Shown here: positions 22,516 to 32,870 of the stretch, in pieces
Position numbering within the stretch: the stretch's first letter is position 1
How the letters are laid out: each line of letters starts with the position of its first letter
Translations under genes and position numbers: made by a program
DNA from: Catonia carolina
Lineage: Eukaryota > Arthropoda > Insecta > Hemiptera > Achilidae
Reading direction: 5' to 3'
DNA length: 64,000 bases
Assembly: GCA_035578175.1 (NCBI GenBank)
Contig: JAQMRL010000006.1
Location: 18,263,506-18,327,505 of the forward strand
Notes under the pieces: model-generated
What the model was told of the DNA's origin: nothing
Database searches by the model: none
The model's input: the letters and a program-made list of their open reading frames with translations, nothing else

Positions 22516-23265
22516 TGTAAAGAATGAATGGTGTCCTAAAAGAATGAAATACATGAATGAAATTAAATACAAGAATGAATGAATAAATAATAAGATATTT
22601 TAATATCGATTAATATGAACAAATGAAATTGACCCTTTACATATAAATTGAAAAATTGTACTAATTGATTGATGACACTATTTTTACACTTTTAATTAAT
22701 CTAATGAATTTAATTTAATAAATAATTGCAAATTGTTATTATGAAATCTTTAAGTCTATTTAATAGTATTTACTGTTATTTACTGAGCTCAGTTATTAAA
22801 AATGAAACGAATATAATTACGAATTGCTTGCAGTCCTCTTGTTCCTCCTTGTCCATCCATCGATCGGAAATCAAATGGGGCATCGATGCATTGTTGCACT
22901 TGGTTTTATAGTCTTTAACAAATTTTTTTAAATTTTATCTGCATCTTCTAAAATAATCAAAATTGTTTCAGTTGGTTCCATAATTAAATTAAATCTTGAT
23001 ATTCTTGTAATTTCTTTTAAATCTTTTCTAACTTGTTCAAAATTTTAATTTAAAATTATACTATCTTTTGTTTTCTTGTTTCAAGTTTAGATATTTGGCT
23101 TCTGGATTATTATTTAAAATTAAATATTTTCTTCTTATAATTTATCTTGATTTATTTAGTTTTGATTCAGAATAATTTAAATTTTTATTAGAAATTATTT
23201 ATATTTGATTATTATTTGAAATTATTTCTTTTTATTAAAATCTTCTTTTTTCATCTTGTCGCCTG
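22516..23265. other. AT-rich intergenic, nothing recognised
   Basis: No gene or repeat recognised. Confidence 0.45.
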
Positions 23266-23462
23266 TTGTTGTTTAGGTCATCAGCCAAAAGATTGGTTTA
23301 AACCTGTAGAGGTTTTACTGAGTAAAACGAGGAGTGAGGTGGTTTACCATTGCCTTCCTCACTGAGTGGTGAGTGGTAAGTACGCTTATCAGCATGCCAG
23401 GCCCTCTGAAAAGCACCTATTTTCCACTCTGCAAATGACACTTTCACTTCATTCACCACAGG
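23266..23462 (-). mobile_element. S1 SINE, 5'-truncated
   Basis: Only the 3' half is present, ending abruptly at the CACAGG of the middle region. No TSD found. A small GAGTGGT duplication sits inside it. Confidence 0.7.
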
Positions 23463-23705
23463 AACCGTGATGAAGAAAGTTCGGTCATGGGGCGGGGTGA
23501 GGGATGTAAAGCTGGGTGACAGGTGAATTGAAATGTAGAAAGAAGTTGTGAGAGAGTGAGGAGTAAGAGAGAAATCTATTTATTTTTCGCGGGGTAAACA
23601 AAGATTCCTAAAAATATTACAAAATAATTTAACCCTTTATAAGACATGTTGTAAAATGTTAAATTTTGATTTATAGGGACTTGAATAATGTATTTCTAGT
23701 GCTAT
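23463..23705. other. Intergenic, nothing recognised
   Basis: Slightly purine-rich stretch between two S1 copies; no gene. Confidence 0.4.
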
Positions 23706-23716
23706 ACTAGTAAGAT

Positions 23717-24109
23717 TCTGCCCATAGTCGACAGGTGGAGTGTCAAATTATTTACACTTAATCTGTTTGTTGCAGGGCTAAAATAAATAGTTCTGTTTCT
23801 TATCACATGGTCAGCCAATTAAATGACTGAATCATTTAAGAACAGAAGAGGTAGAGGTGTAAAAGACACTAATCAGAGTTATCTTCTCTGAAAGTAATGA
23901 ATTTCATTATACAGCCAGACCCTGTGGTGAATGAAGTGAAGGTGTCATTTGCAGAGTGGAAAATATGTGCTTTTCAGAGGGCCCGGCATGCTAATAAGCG
24001 TACTTTTCCACTCAGTGAGGAAGGCAATGGTAAACCACCTCACTCCTCGTTTTACTTAGTAAAACCTCTACAGGTTCAAACCAGCCTTTCGGCTGATGAC
24101 CTAAACAAC
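23717..24109 (+). mobile_element. S1 SINE, complete, 11-bp TSD
   Basis: 393 bp, element sense is +. Perfect TSD ACTAGTAAGAT at 23706-23716 and 24110-24120. Good reference copy for the family; the FIQPDPV...SADDLNN frame is open from the ATG at 23897. Confidence 0.85.
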
Positions 24110-24120
24110 ACTAGTAAGAT

Positions 24121-24547
24121 ATTTCTTTTTTTATGTTAAGCCCTGGTAAGTATACTTACCAAGGAACGTTTATTGAAATGGGAATCACATAATGTTTAGT
24201 GGTAAGAATGCTTATTAAAACAACTTGTAGTCCTATATAACAGAAAAATATGTAGAATAACTTATTTCAACGTTATATTAGCATGAATACTTGCTTTCCC
24301 GTAAAAAACTCTAATTTTCTAAGCACTGTACAAAAGTAACAACATAACAACACGGTTTTGTACGCTGGTATGAATTCTTAACATATTTGTGTAACTCATG
24401 AAGCAAATGGTCGCTGCGCTCTAATTTCAAAATTTGGATAGCCTACGTACCAAAGAACATCTATAAAACCATAAAATGCCAATAGGGTTCAACTGCATAG
24501 CTTATTTTAAAACAAATCGACCTTATTGCCCGTGGTAAGTATACGTA
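24121..24547. other. Intergenic, nothing recognised
   Basis: No gene or repeat recognised. Confidence 0.4.
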
Positions 24548-24559
24548 CCCAAGACCTGT

Positions 24560-24953
24560 TGTTGTTTAGGTCATCAGCCGAAAGGCTGGTTTGAACCTGT
24601 AGAGGTTTTACTAAGTAAAGCGAGGAGTGAGGTGGTTTACCATTGCCTTCCTCACTGAATAGAAAAATACACTTATCAGCATGCCGAACCCTCTGAAAAG
24701 CGTACATTTTCCACTCTGCAAATGACACCTTCACTTCATTCACCACAGGGTCTGGCTGTATAATGAAATTCATTACTTTCAGAGGACAGAACTCTGATTA
24801 GAGCCTTTTACACCTCTACCTCTTCTGTTCTTAAATGATTCAGTCATTTAATTGGCTGACCATGTGATAAGAAACAGAACTATTTATTTTAGCCCTTCAA
24901 CGAACAGATTGAGTGTAAATAATTTGGCACTCCACCTGTCTGTTATGGGTAGC
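24560..24953 (-). mobile_element. S1 SINE, complete, 12-bp TSD
   Basis: 394 bp copy with perfect TSD CCCAAGACCTGT at 24548-24559 and 24954-24965. Confidence 0.85.
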
Positions 24954-24965
24954 CCCAAGACCTGT

Positions 24966-25716
24966 AAGACCTTAAAGGGTTAAAATTGTTTTGTTCCACA
25001 GAACTTTTCCAAATATAGTAAAAGAACCTGAAATCGTTGTTTATGATCACAAATCTTCCCCCAATACTTCATTATTCTCATATTTCAATTTCACTTATTT
25101 GGAAAAATCCAGAATAAACCGAGTTAAATATTCAAATCTTAAACAGGAATCGAACCCGAACTGACCTTATCAAATTGATAAGTTACAAATAGAACCACTA
25201 AAGCGAATTAAATACTTTAATTTAATTCTTACTAATATTACCTTTAAATCGTTTCACAGTAACGTATGAATACAATAAAGTTAAGAAGATGGTGGGAGAA
25301 ATTTTAAGAAGCCAAGTTAAGTCTAGTGAAATCTATTTGTTGAGTGAACGGGAAGAGTTTTGGAAACAGTTAAGACGTTAAATCTTCGAAACTAAGCTTT
25401 TAAGTCTTTAGTAATTAAGTAGATTAACTTAAATCTTTACTAATTAAATCTTTAAATTTGAAATCAGGTTCATTCATAGATTTAAAAAGGACCTAAATCT
25501 AAGGGTTTTTTTAATTTAAAAAATATATTAATTTAATTTAATTTTTTTAAATGTCATGGAGGTTAATGATAATTTATTAATAAAATAGCTTCAAAGTCAC
25601 AGATTCGATACTTGGATAGGATGGGAATGAAATGAAATAGGGGTGTACAATTTGAAGGGTAAGGCAAAGACACCCCTACGTTTTTTTACTGCAGTAAAAC
25701 AACAAAAAATTATTTT
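24966..25716. other. AT-rich intergenic, nothing secure
   Basis: A short + frame near 25263-25380 (SEREEFWKQLRR) has a LINE-like flavour but is too short to call. Confidence 0.4.
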
Positions 25717-25727
25717 AGATTTTAGAA

Positions 25728-25811
25728 TACCAAAAGGTATTACTTACTCAAGATTTATACTTACAACACATCTACTCATTGTTCTATGAGAGCAGATCGT
25801 AGATTTACAGT

Positions 25812-25856
<45 letters not shown>
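25728..25856 (+). mobile_element. Short retroposed sequence with 41-42 nt poly(A) and 11-bp TSD
   Basis: About 88 bp of unique sequence followed by an uninterrupted A-run (from 25816), bracketed by the perfect duplication AGATTTTAGAA (25717-25727 and 25857-25867). This is the structure of a LINE-mobilised RNA: a 5'-truncated LINE, a processed-mRNA fragment or a small RNA retrocopy. The source is not recognised. Confidence 0.7.
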
Positions 25857-25859
<3 letters not shown>

Positions 25860-25867
25860 TTTTAGAA

Positions 25868-26724
25868 AATGCTTTACCTTTAATTTATATTTAACGCAAT
25901 TAAATTTCGTCTTATGAAAAAAATTATAATGCTTAAAAATATTTCCATACATTTTTTTTTTTTTTGTAAAACCGAATTATAAAACTAAAATTTCACTTAT
26001 GTCATTTACTTTATTTTGAGAATGATTTTCACAGAATGTAACACAGGTTACCGCTTCTGAAAGTAAAATTTCCCACCGTTAATTAAATAATTAAATATCA
26101 TACACGGAAATTGTGTAGCTGCTCATTGTATGGTTGCAAATACTTACCGACGATTCTCAGGTCGAGGAATTTGACCCGTGTTCTTTCCGACGGTTATCAT
26201 TAATAGTTGCAGTGTAAGGTATGTATTTATTCAACTGGCAACACGGTAAACCTTAGTTAAATAATTTTTTTTTCGAATAGCTCTTTAACGAGAGGACGTT
26301 AAATCAATATTTGGGGTGTTTCTTCATGTCCTATGCTGCTCCATTCTCTTCCTCACCCACACCTCCCTCATCCTTCTCGATCTGTCCATCCTCAGTTGGT
26401 CCATATTGTGAGGTTCACACCTCCTCCTCTCACTTTCTTCCCTAAAATAATTATTTTATTGTATAAAATTTAGTTATTTCATTATATAAAAAAAATCTAT
26501 GGCGTTGAAAATTCACAAAAAACTTACTATAATCATGTACACTCGGACGAGACAGTTGAACCCTGTTTTTCATAGATTGATTTCAGCGGATATTAAAAAA
26601 ACTAATTAATTTATTAAGTTATTTTCTTGCATAAACTGTCTGAGTTTAATTTCTATTCCAGAAATAATACACTCTCATAAATGTAAATCCATGGGAACGT
26701 AAGTTCATTTAGTTCTTTAAAATA
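25868..26724. other. Intergenic, nothing recognised
   Basis: No gene. 26320-26440 is a CT-rich stretch without recognisable coding content. Confidence 0.4.
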
Positions 26725-27629
26725 TCTGGTGTAAAACACTCACACAACTTTCTCTTGTCATGCAAATAATGGAAAATATAACCGAATTTTAATCATGAGT
26801 GAAAGACGCAAAATGAAAATCAACCTCAGTTTGGCTTAAAAATACGGAAAATCACGCTAAACTAGGCCCTGTAGTGAAAAATGCTTGAAATTAAAGTTGC
26901 AGTTCCTTTAATTTACTATAAATTTGATTTTATACACTTTTGTCATAAAATGCATACAAAGGCTGAAATCTTTAAAAAAAATTGATTTTTTTCTTTTACA
27001 CATTTTCGTGAAAAAAGAACAGAAAATCGCTAATTACCACTGAACGTTATACATAAAAATTACGTTATACATAAAAAATGTTTTAAAAAGTTGTAGATTT
27101 TAAAATTCTCTACAACTTTAATTAAATACATTTTGCGCTAAAATGTATATTAAAGCCGCAATCCTAAAAAAACAATTTTTTTACGAGAAAACAGCCTTCC
27201 CATGAATTTTAGCAGACATGGCGCCTACCCTATCTTGTAGAGCATACAAAATTTAGTAAATTTGGCGAAAAAAATGAGGTGTAAAAAAAATGAGGCGTAA
27301 AAATCGTAGGAGCAGGTTTTTGAGAAAATCGCAAAAAGTTGAAAAATTGCACGAAAAAACTACCACTACCGGTTGACCGATTTTGATAAAATGTTCGTGT
27401 CGGGTTTTCTAGTGGTATCTAACATAAGTTTTAAGTTTCAACGTCGTACGATGTTCCTTTCTTGCGATATTCTGTTCACACACACCCACAGACACCAATC
27501 GCTAAAAACATGTTATTGGGGTTCAGGGGGTCTGAAAACTTGAAGATCTGGTGAAAACTCGATTTCGAAAAATCGACATGAAAATAATACTCCTTACCTT
27601 CCTATATATTCATTTAGGCAAGAGAAAGT
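26725..27629 (-). mobile_element. HINE copy G
   Basis: 905 bp, both ends recognisable (TCTGGTGTAAAACACTCACA ... GGCAAGAGAAAGT). The CA core has shrunk to a few repeats (about 27476-27493) and there is a short duplication of ACGTTATACATAAAAA near 27052-27080. Confidence 0.65.
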
Positions 27630-28017
27630 AAAATGGGTTTACAAGAATCGCATCTTTTCGCTAATAAGATGGCACTAACACACCATTTCTGCATTCTGAA
27701 GACAATGGTTTACCCAAAGAAGAAGTAACGATGTATTTTAAATGCGAGAATAAACACAAGTTCCCAGAATACAAGATGAGTAACCTACATATGGAAAGTT
27801 TTAGTTAAGTAAACGGGTATCCGATCGATAGTTTTATTTATTTAAACGTTGCCAAAAATGTAGGATCAACTGGGGTATTTTTTGATAAATTATTACGGGG
27901 GCATAACATCAGCAGAGATTTTTTCCAGTTGCCACTGTTTTACCAGTTGCCACTGTTGGTGCAGCAGTCATGGTAGCTTAGGAAGCTATTGTAACAATAT
28001 TTGTAATTGGCTTTTAC
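27630..28017. other. Intergenic, nothing recognised
   Basis: No gene or repeat recognised. Confidence 0.4.
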
Positions 28018-28028
28018 TGTATCAAGGT

Positions 28029-28413
28029 TATGCCCATAACAGATAGGTGGGTTTCAAATTATTTACACTCAATCTGTTTGTTTCAGGACCAAAATAAACA
28101 GTTCTGTTTCTTATCATATTGTCAGGCAATTAAATGACTGAATCATTTAAGAACAGAAGAGGTAGAGGTATAAAAGACACCAATCAGAGTTTTATCCTCT
28201 GGAAGTAATGAATTTAGCCAGACCCTCTGGTGAATGAAGTGAAGGTATCATTTACAGAGTGGAAAATATGTGCTTTTCAGAGGGCTCGGCATGCTGATAA
28301 GTGTACTTTTCCACTCAGTGAGGAAGGCAATTGTAATTCACCTCACTCCTCGTTTTTACTTAGTAAAATCTCTACAGGTTCAAACCAGCCTTGCGGCTGA
28401 TGACCTAAACAAA
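28029..28413 (+). mobile_element. S1 SINE, complete, 11-bp TSD
   Basis: 385 bp, perfect TSD TGTATCAAGGT at 28018-28028 and 28414-28424. A small internal deletion in the ATACAGCC region. Confidence 0.85.
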
Positions 28414-28580
28414 TGTATCAAGGTAAAGATTTTTTAAATGTAATACTAATTTGGAATAAATTTATTTGTGTATGTGTATATGGATATCATGGTGGGCCCT
28501 ACTTTATTTATATTTTTGTTTTGTTTTTATATATATATATATATGTCTCCTCTTTGTTTATACATCTATATAAGTTGAAA

Positions 28581-29093
28581 TTTTTTGCCCATAACGGGCA
28601 GGTGGAGAGTTAAATTATTTGCACTCGATCTGTTGGTTCCAGGTCTACAAAAATAGTTCTGCATCTTATCATATAGTCAGCCAATTATATGACTGAACTT
28701 TTTAAGAACAGAAGAAGTAGAAGTGTAAAAGACACTAGTCAGAGTTATCTCCTCTGATAGTAATGAACTTCTCTATACAACCGGCCGCATTGGCGTAGTT
28801 GGTAATGTTCTCGCCTCTCATCATGCGGTCTTGGGTTCGAATCCCATTCAGGCACAATAATTTCAGAACATTCGGACGTTAAAAAAAAAATACAATCAAA
28901 CCCTGTGGTGAATGAAGTGAAGGTGTCATTTGCAGAGTGGAAATTGAGTGCTTTTTGGAGCCTGGCATGCTGATAAGCATACTCTTTCAACGAAGTGAGG
29001 AAGGCAATGGTAAACCACCTCACTCCTCGTTTTTACTTGGTGAAACCTCTAGAGGTTCAAACCAGTCTTTCAGTTGTTGAACTAAACAATAGC
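28581..29093 (+). mobile_element. S1 SINE split by SINE3, 9-bp TSD
   Basis: Older S1 sub-type (5' GCCCATAACGGGCAGG). TSD AAGTTGAAA at 28572-28580 and 29094-29102. The body is interrupted at its ATACAGCC block by SINE3 (28781-28893). Confidence 0.75.
28781..28893 (+). mobile_element. SINE3 (tRNA-derived), nested in S1
   Basis: Head GCCGCATTGGCGTAGTTGG, B box GGTTCGAATCC, short tail TTCGGACGTTAAAAAA. ATACAA flanks both sides as a short TSD. Confidence 0.7.
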
Positions 29094-29102
29094 AAGTTGA
29101 AA

Positions 29103-29894
29103 ATACGATTACTAATGTAGCAGACGCTGCGGAAATCTCAGCTTAGTAAAAATTACACTGTGAACTGAAGTAGTAAAAATGTAGTTATGGCAACATTATT
29201 TCTGTTATTTATGTACTGTAATAATAATTTTATTTGAAATTATATATACATATATTTTTTTCTATTTATTTTATTTTATGGCCTTCGGGCCAGCCCAGTC
29301 AGTCAGCTGGTAGTAAGTCGCTATTATTTGTTAAGTAACACCGGTTGGGCAAGCGACTTTGTATGGTGACCAGCTGACAGCTATCCATGAACAAACTCTA
29401 CTGGGTGTCCCTGTTCAAACTCATGCCTTATTCACGTCAAATAATACAGCAAAAGCAGCGATCAAATTAGGTAGTTGTCAAAAATGTACAGTTTCCGATG
29501 ACAAATAAAAGCTAAAAATAAAATAAAATTTTATTTTATGTTATTATAGTACATTTTCTTTTCTTTTTTGTTTATTATGTATAGCAGCATGCGTACAATG
29601 AAACGTAGTAATATATGTTCAGTTTTCTTCGAAGATAACCATTTATACAATTAAACAATAACTAAAATTAACAGAATTTATGTTGAAATCTTTATCATAC
29701 ATTTATCAGAATTTCTTTCTTGGTATTCCGCTAACATTTAAGATTATAAAAACAGTTTTGAATTATTCATTATAAGTAAAATAATAACTTAATAAATAAA
29801 CTGTAATTTATAATAGAGTAATGAATTGACTTTTCTTCTGTAAAAGATTATAGCAAATTTAAATAACAAGTACACGTTCATTAAACGTATAAGA
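29103..29894. other. Intergenic with an unclassified repeat at 29306-29500
   Basis: 29306-29500 is related to the minus strand of 41600-41780: both share TTGTTAAGTAAC, AAGCGACTTTGTATG and CTGACA-CATGAACAA-like blocks, then CTGTTCAA. No coding frame; class unknown (possibly an LTR or DNA-element end). Confidence 0.45.
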
Positions 29895-29978
29895 TAATCT
29901 GCAAAAGAAACCGAGATAGGATAATTGTAATTAGATTGTCACGCAAGATACCGACTACAAGACCTTCCAGATAACAAT
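29895..29978 (+). repeat. 84-bp perfect direct repeat, left copy
   Basis: Identical over 84 bases to 32321-32404 (starts TAATCTGCAAAAGAAACC, ends CCAGATAACAAT). The copies flank 2342 bp. Origin unknown. Confidence 0.9.
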
Positions 29979-30346
29979 CTCGGTCTGTTCCCACGATTAA
30001 ACAAACAGCGTACAGACTTACTTTTTACAAAAAGTAAATTTAGTTAACTAATGAAACGTTTAAGTAATGAAAGAGAACAAAATTACGGACCAACTAAAGT
30101 TTAAAACAAAGGAAAAAAGTTAATAGTTAAAAACAAAACAACTATTAAACCTCAAGGTTTTAACAGTTTGGACTAAAAGCGTTGCATTTTCAAAATGACG
30201 AACGGTTTGGCACAACAGTAAATTTGGCTGCTATACATCCAAACAAGTCTAAGGTAACACTTATGAACCAGTAGTTTTAAATGAAGTTGGAGTTTAGATT
30301 TTCGTAATTAAAAAAAAATTAAGATGATTAAGATGATCGGTAATTA

Positions 30347-31133
30347 AGATGATCAAGTAGTAATAGCGAATGACGAGTTCGATATTGAATATATGATGAG
30401 GAAACTGACAGAGGTTCTTGAGAAATGGGGCTTAAAAGTTAACTATTCAAAGACGAAGTATTTACCGATTGGAGTTGTTGGACGAGATCTGCATATAGGG
30501 GGACATAGGATAGAGGTATGTGAAGAATATAAGTATCTGGGTGTGGTGTTGAGTAAAGAAGGAAACAGCCAACGGGAGATAGTAAATAGAGTGACTCAGG
30601 GAAAAGTAGTTACAGGAATGCTGAATTCAGTTTTGTGGTCAAAGGATATTCGGACAGAAACAAAGTGTAGAATTGGAAGAGCGATACAACAAAGCGTTCT
30701 TACATATGGTGCGGAAACGTGGGAGCTAACTGAGAGAAGTAGACGAAGGATTGCGGCTGCACAGATAGACTTCTGGAGACGCAGTTGTCGTGTTTCGAGG
30801 ATGGACCATATACGAAATGAAACAATCTGGCAGAGAGTAGGAAAACCAAGTAGGGTATTGGATGAAATTGGGAAAAAGGTATTGTTTTGGTATGGGCACT
30901 TGAGAAGGATGAGTGAGGGCAGATGGCCCAGTAGGATATGGAATTGGACCCCAACAGAGAGAAGGAAAAGAGGCCGTCCAACGAGACGGTGGATGGAGGA
31001 GGTGATGGAAGCAATGAGCAAGAGAGATCTGCAGGAGGGTGATTGGCTGGATCGGGAGGCTTGGCGATTGAAATGCGAAAGACGGCTTTAATTGCTGTAG
31101 AAATTCGCAAAAAAAAAAAAAAAAAAAAAAAAA
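30347..31133 (+). mobile_element. 5'-truncated LINE copy with poly(A) tail
   Basis: Begins abruptly within the YADD box of the reverse transcriptase and ends in a 25-A tail (31109-31133). Such 5' truncation plus 3' poly(A) is typical of LINE insertion. A possible TSD (AAAAAAAATTAA, 30311-30322 and at the tail end) is low-complexity and unsafe. Confidence 0.75.
30350..31091 (+). pseudogene. LINE reverse transcriptase C-terminal part, frame intact
   Basis: The open frame starts with D-D-Q-V-V-I-A, the last half of the catalytic YADD motif, at 30350; the ATG at 30393 is internal and not a real start. It runs ~247 codons to TAA at 31091 without interruption. Visible: thumb YKYLGVVLS, LTYGAETWELT, FWYGHLRRMSEGRWP, a basic RKRGRPTRRWMEEVME segment and EGDWLDREAWRLKCERR. 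These are the usual C-terminal motifs of insect poly(A)-tailed non-LTR ORF2 proteins (I/jockey-like group; exact clade not decided). Lacking the endonuclease and most of the palm, it cannot act. The absence of stops implies a fairly recent insertion. Confidence 0.8.
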
Positions 31134-31898
31134 TTAAATTATATTTCCCAAGTTATTTGTTGACGACAAAATTATTATGAACATGCCAAAATCATTGTCA
31201 ATTTTGAAGAGTTTATGTTATTTTTTCATAAATACAATACTTTCGTACTCGATAGAATGTCCTGAAGAAGTTTAGGATTTTTTTTTTGTTTCAGGGTAAA
31301 AGAACTGCATTATTCATTCTCTTATTGATTAAAATATGTATTTAGCTCCTTTACTATGATATAAAATATGTGTTTAACATATTGTTAATTGTTAATTTCA
31401 CTTTTTTATTATTACCAGACTGTTATAACAATAATCGACTAAAATCTGTTGTGGACAACAGTGTCAAAGTTGTAACATAACTACTATTTTAGAAAATGAC
31501 AATAGCAGAACGTTGGACGGCTCGTGTTATGTGTGTTGCATAAAAGCAATCATGCAGGGGAACCATGCTGAGTTTCTCTTTGCCATATAAAGTACATTTC
31601 ATTGTCAGCTACGCTTATGTTGTTCCATCTCCTTTTTCAGAACCCTTTCTATTTTTCATTAACAATACATTTTTTTATTTTGTAAACACCAAAATTCACA
31701 CCCTAACGTATGTGTTTCAAAGTAATTTTTATCATTTTATCTGCTTTTTACTAAAAGATCACAATTTATGTACAATATCTATTAAAGAAATACGTACAAA
31801 AATATATGCAATCGTTTGTAAAAATTATTTATTTGTTCAATTTCTATTCATTTGTAATTATTTAGAAACTGTTAATTTTTAAGAACTGAAATTTTGTC
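31134..31898. other. AT-rich intergenic, nothing recognised
   Basis: Contains a 105-codon AT-driven open frame (31565-31882) with no recognisable features; not called as a gene. Confidence 0.4.
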
Positions 31899-32061
31899 TA
31901 TTTTTTTTATCGAGTGGTGATGCCTACATAAGCCTTGGGCTTGTACGTAGGTAATGATATGCGGTGATTTACAGATGAAAAAATGCCAGACCTGACCGGG
32001 AATCGAACCCGGGACCCCGGCATAGTAGCCAGTTGCGCTGACCACTACACCACGGGCCGGC
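31899..32061 (-). mobile_element. SINE4 (tRNA-derived head)
   Basis: Minus strand: GCCGGCCCGTGGTGTAGTGG (A-box region), GGTTCGATTCC (perfect B box), then GGTCAGGTCTGGCATTTTTT and a short body. Same architecture as SINE3 but with a different tRNA-like head, similar to that at 46322. Confidence 0.7.
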
Positions 32062-32096
32062 TTATACTTTTAACACGGGCTTTACTTTTATATTTA

Positions 32097-32215
32097 ATAA
32101 CCCGCCGGGTTGGTGTAGCAGTAGATTCGTCGCCAATGTCACATGTTTAAGAGGATTGTGGATCCCTATCCTAAGCAGTGTTAATATTTGTGCTTTTTTC
32201 TCAGCAACCACTGCA
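32097..32215 (+). mobile_element. SINE2-type head relic
   Basis: AACCCGCCGGGTTGGTGTAG resembles the tRNA-like head of SINE2 (compare 49270), followed by diverged sequence. The 3' body is not recognisable. Confidence 0.4.
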
Positions 32216-32320
32216 GCTAGAGCTACAATTTTTTTTTGTTTTGTATGAAAGACCACTCTTTGGTACATAATTAGGATGCAACTACCCACACCAAGTGAAT
32301 GTGATCTAGTGTTTGAATGG

Positions 32321-32404
32321 TAATCTGCAAAAGAAACCGAGATAGGATAATTGTAATTAGATTGTCACGCAAGATACCGACTACAAGACCTTCCAGATAA
32401 CAAT
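32321..32404 (+). repeat. 84-bp perfect direct repeat, right copy
   Basis: Partner of 29895-29978, 84 of 84 bases identical; flanks differ immediately on both sides. Confidence 0.9.
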
Positions 32405-32453
32405 AGTAAACTTGTTCATTTAATTAACACGTAAGTGTTTTGCTTTAAGTTGT

Positions 32454-32870
32454 ATGTTTTTTTTTCGCGTATTTAATTCTGGTGAAGGTGCGGTTTCGTT
32501 TGTGCGATCGTCGCATGCGATTACTGCATGCAGCCACTGCATGCAGCCACTGCATGCGTCACTGCCATTACTCATAAAAATGGATTTCTTAAAAGTAGTT
32601 CCGTTTATGCGTCCGACGCAAGAGATTCCATGCGTTGGCTGCATCGACTGCTTTGGCAACCAGACACCTGCAGCAGTCGCATGCGTCTGGAAGTTAAAAA
32701 TTAGTTTTTTCAAAGACGATGACCCAAAACTCATTGAGTTAGGTGCAGAAAAACTACAACTATTTGATCCTTCAAACTTCCTTTCATCGTCTAATAGATA
32801 CAGTAAACTCCCGCTAATCCAAAATAATTGGGGTGAGCCGATTTCGGATAAGCTGTGTTTTTTTAAATAA
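32454..32870 (+). other. 138-codon open frame, GCATGC-rich; no assignable function
   Basis: Open from ATG at 32454 to 32870. The opposite strand is also open over 32420-32734. It contains three near-tandem CTGCATGCAGCCA units (32527-32560) and several GCATGC palindromes, which explain part of the open reading. Its last ~23 codons run into the TIR of a pogo-like element, so as drawn it is not a normal gene. A captured or exonised host fragment is possible. No domain recognised. Confidence 0.25.

Noticed and set aside
25263..25380. LINE-like peptide SEREEFWKQLRR
   Set aside because: Too short and without other LINE motifs nearby.
30311..30322. AAAAAAAATTAA as TSD of the truncated LINE
   Set aside because: It overlaps the poly(A) tail and is too low in complexity to be distinguished from chance.
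31565..31882. 105-codon plus-strand open frame
   Set aside because: AT-driven composition, no domain, no start context or polyadenylation context that would support a gene.
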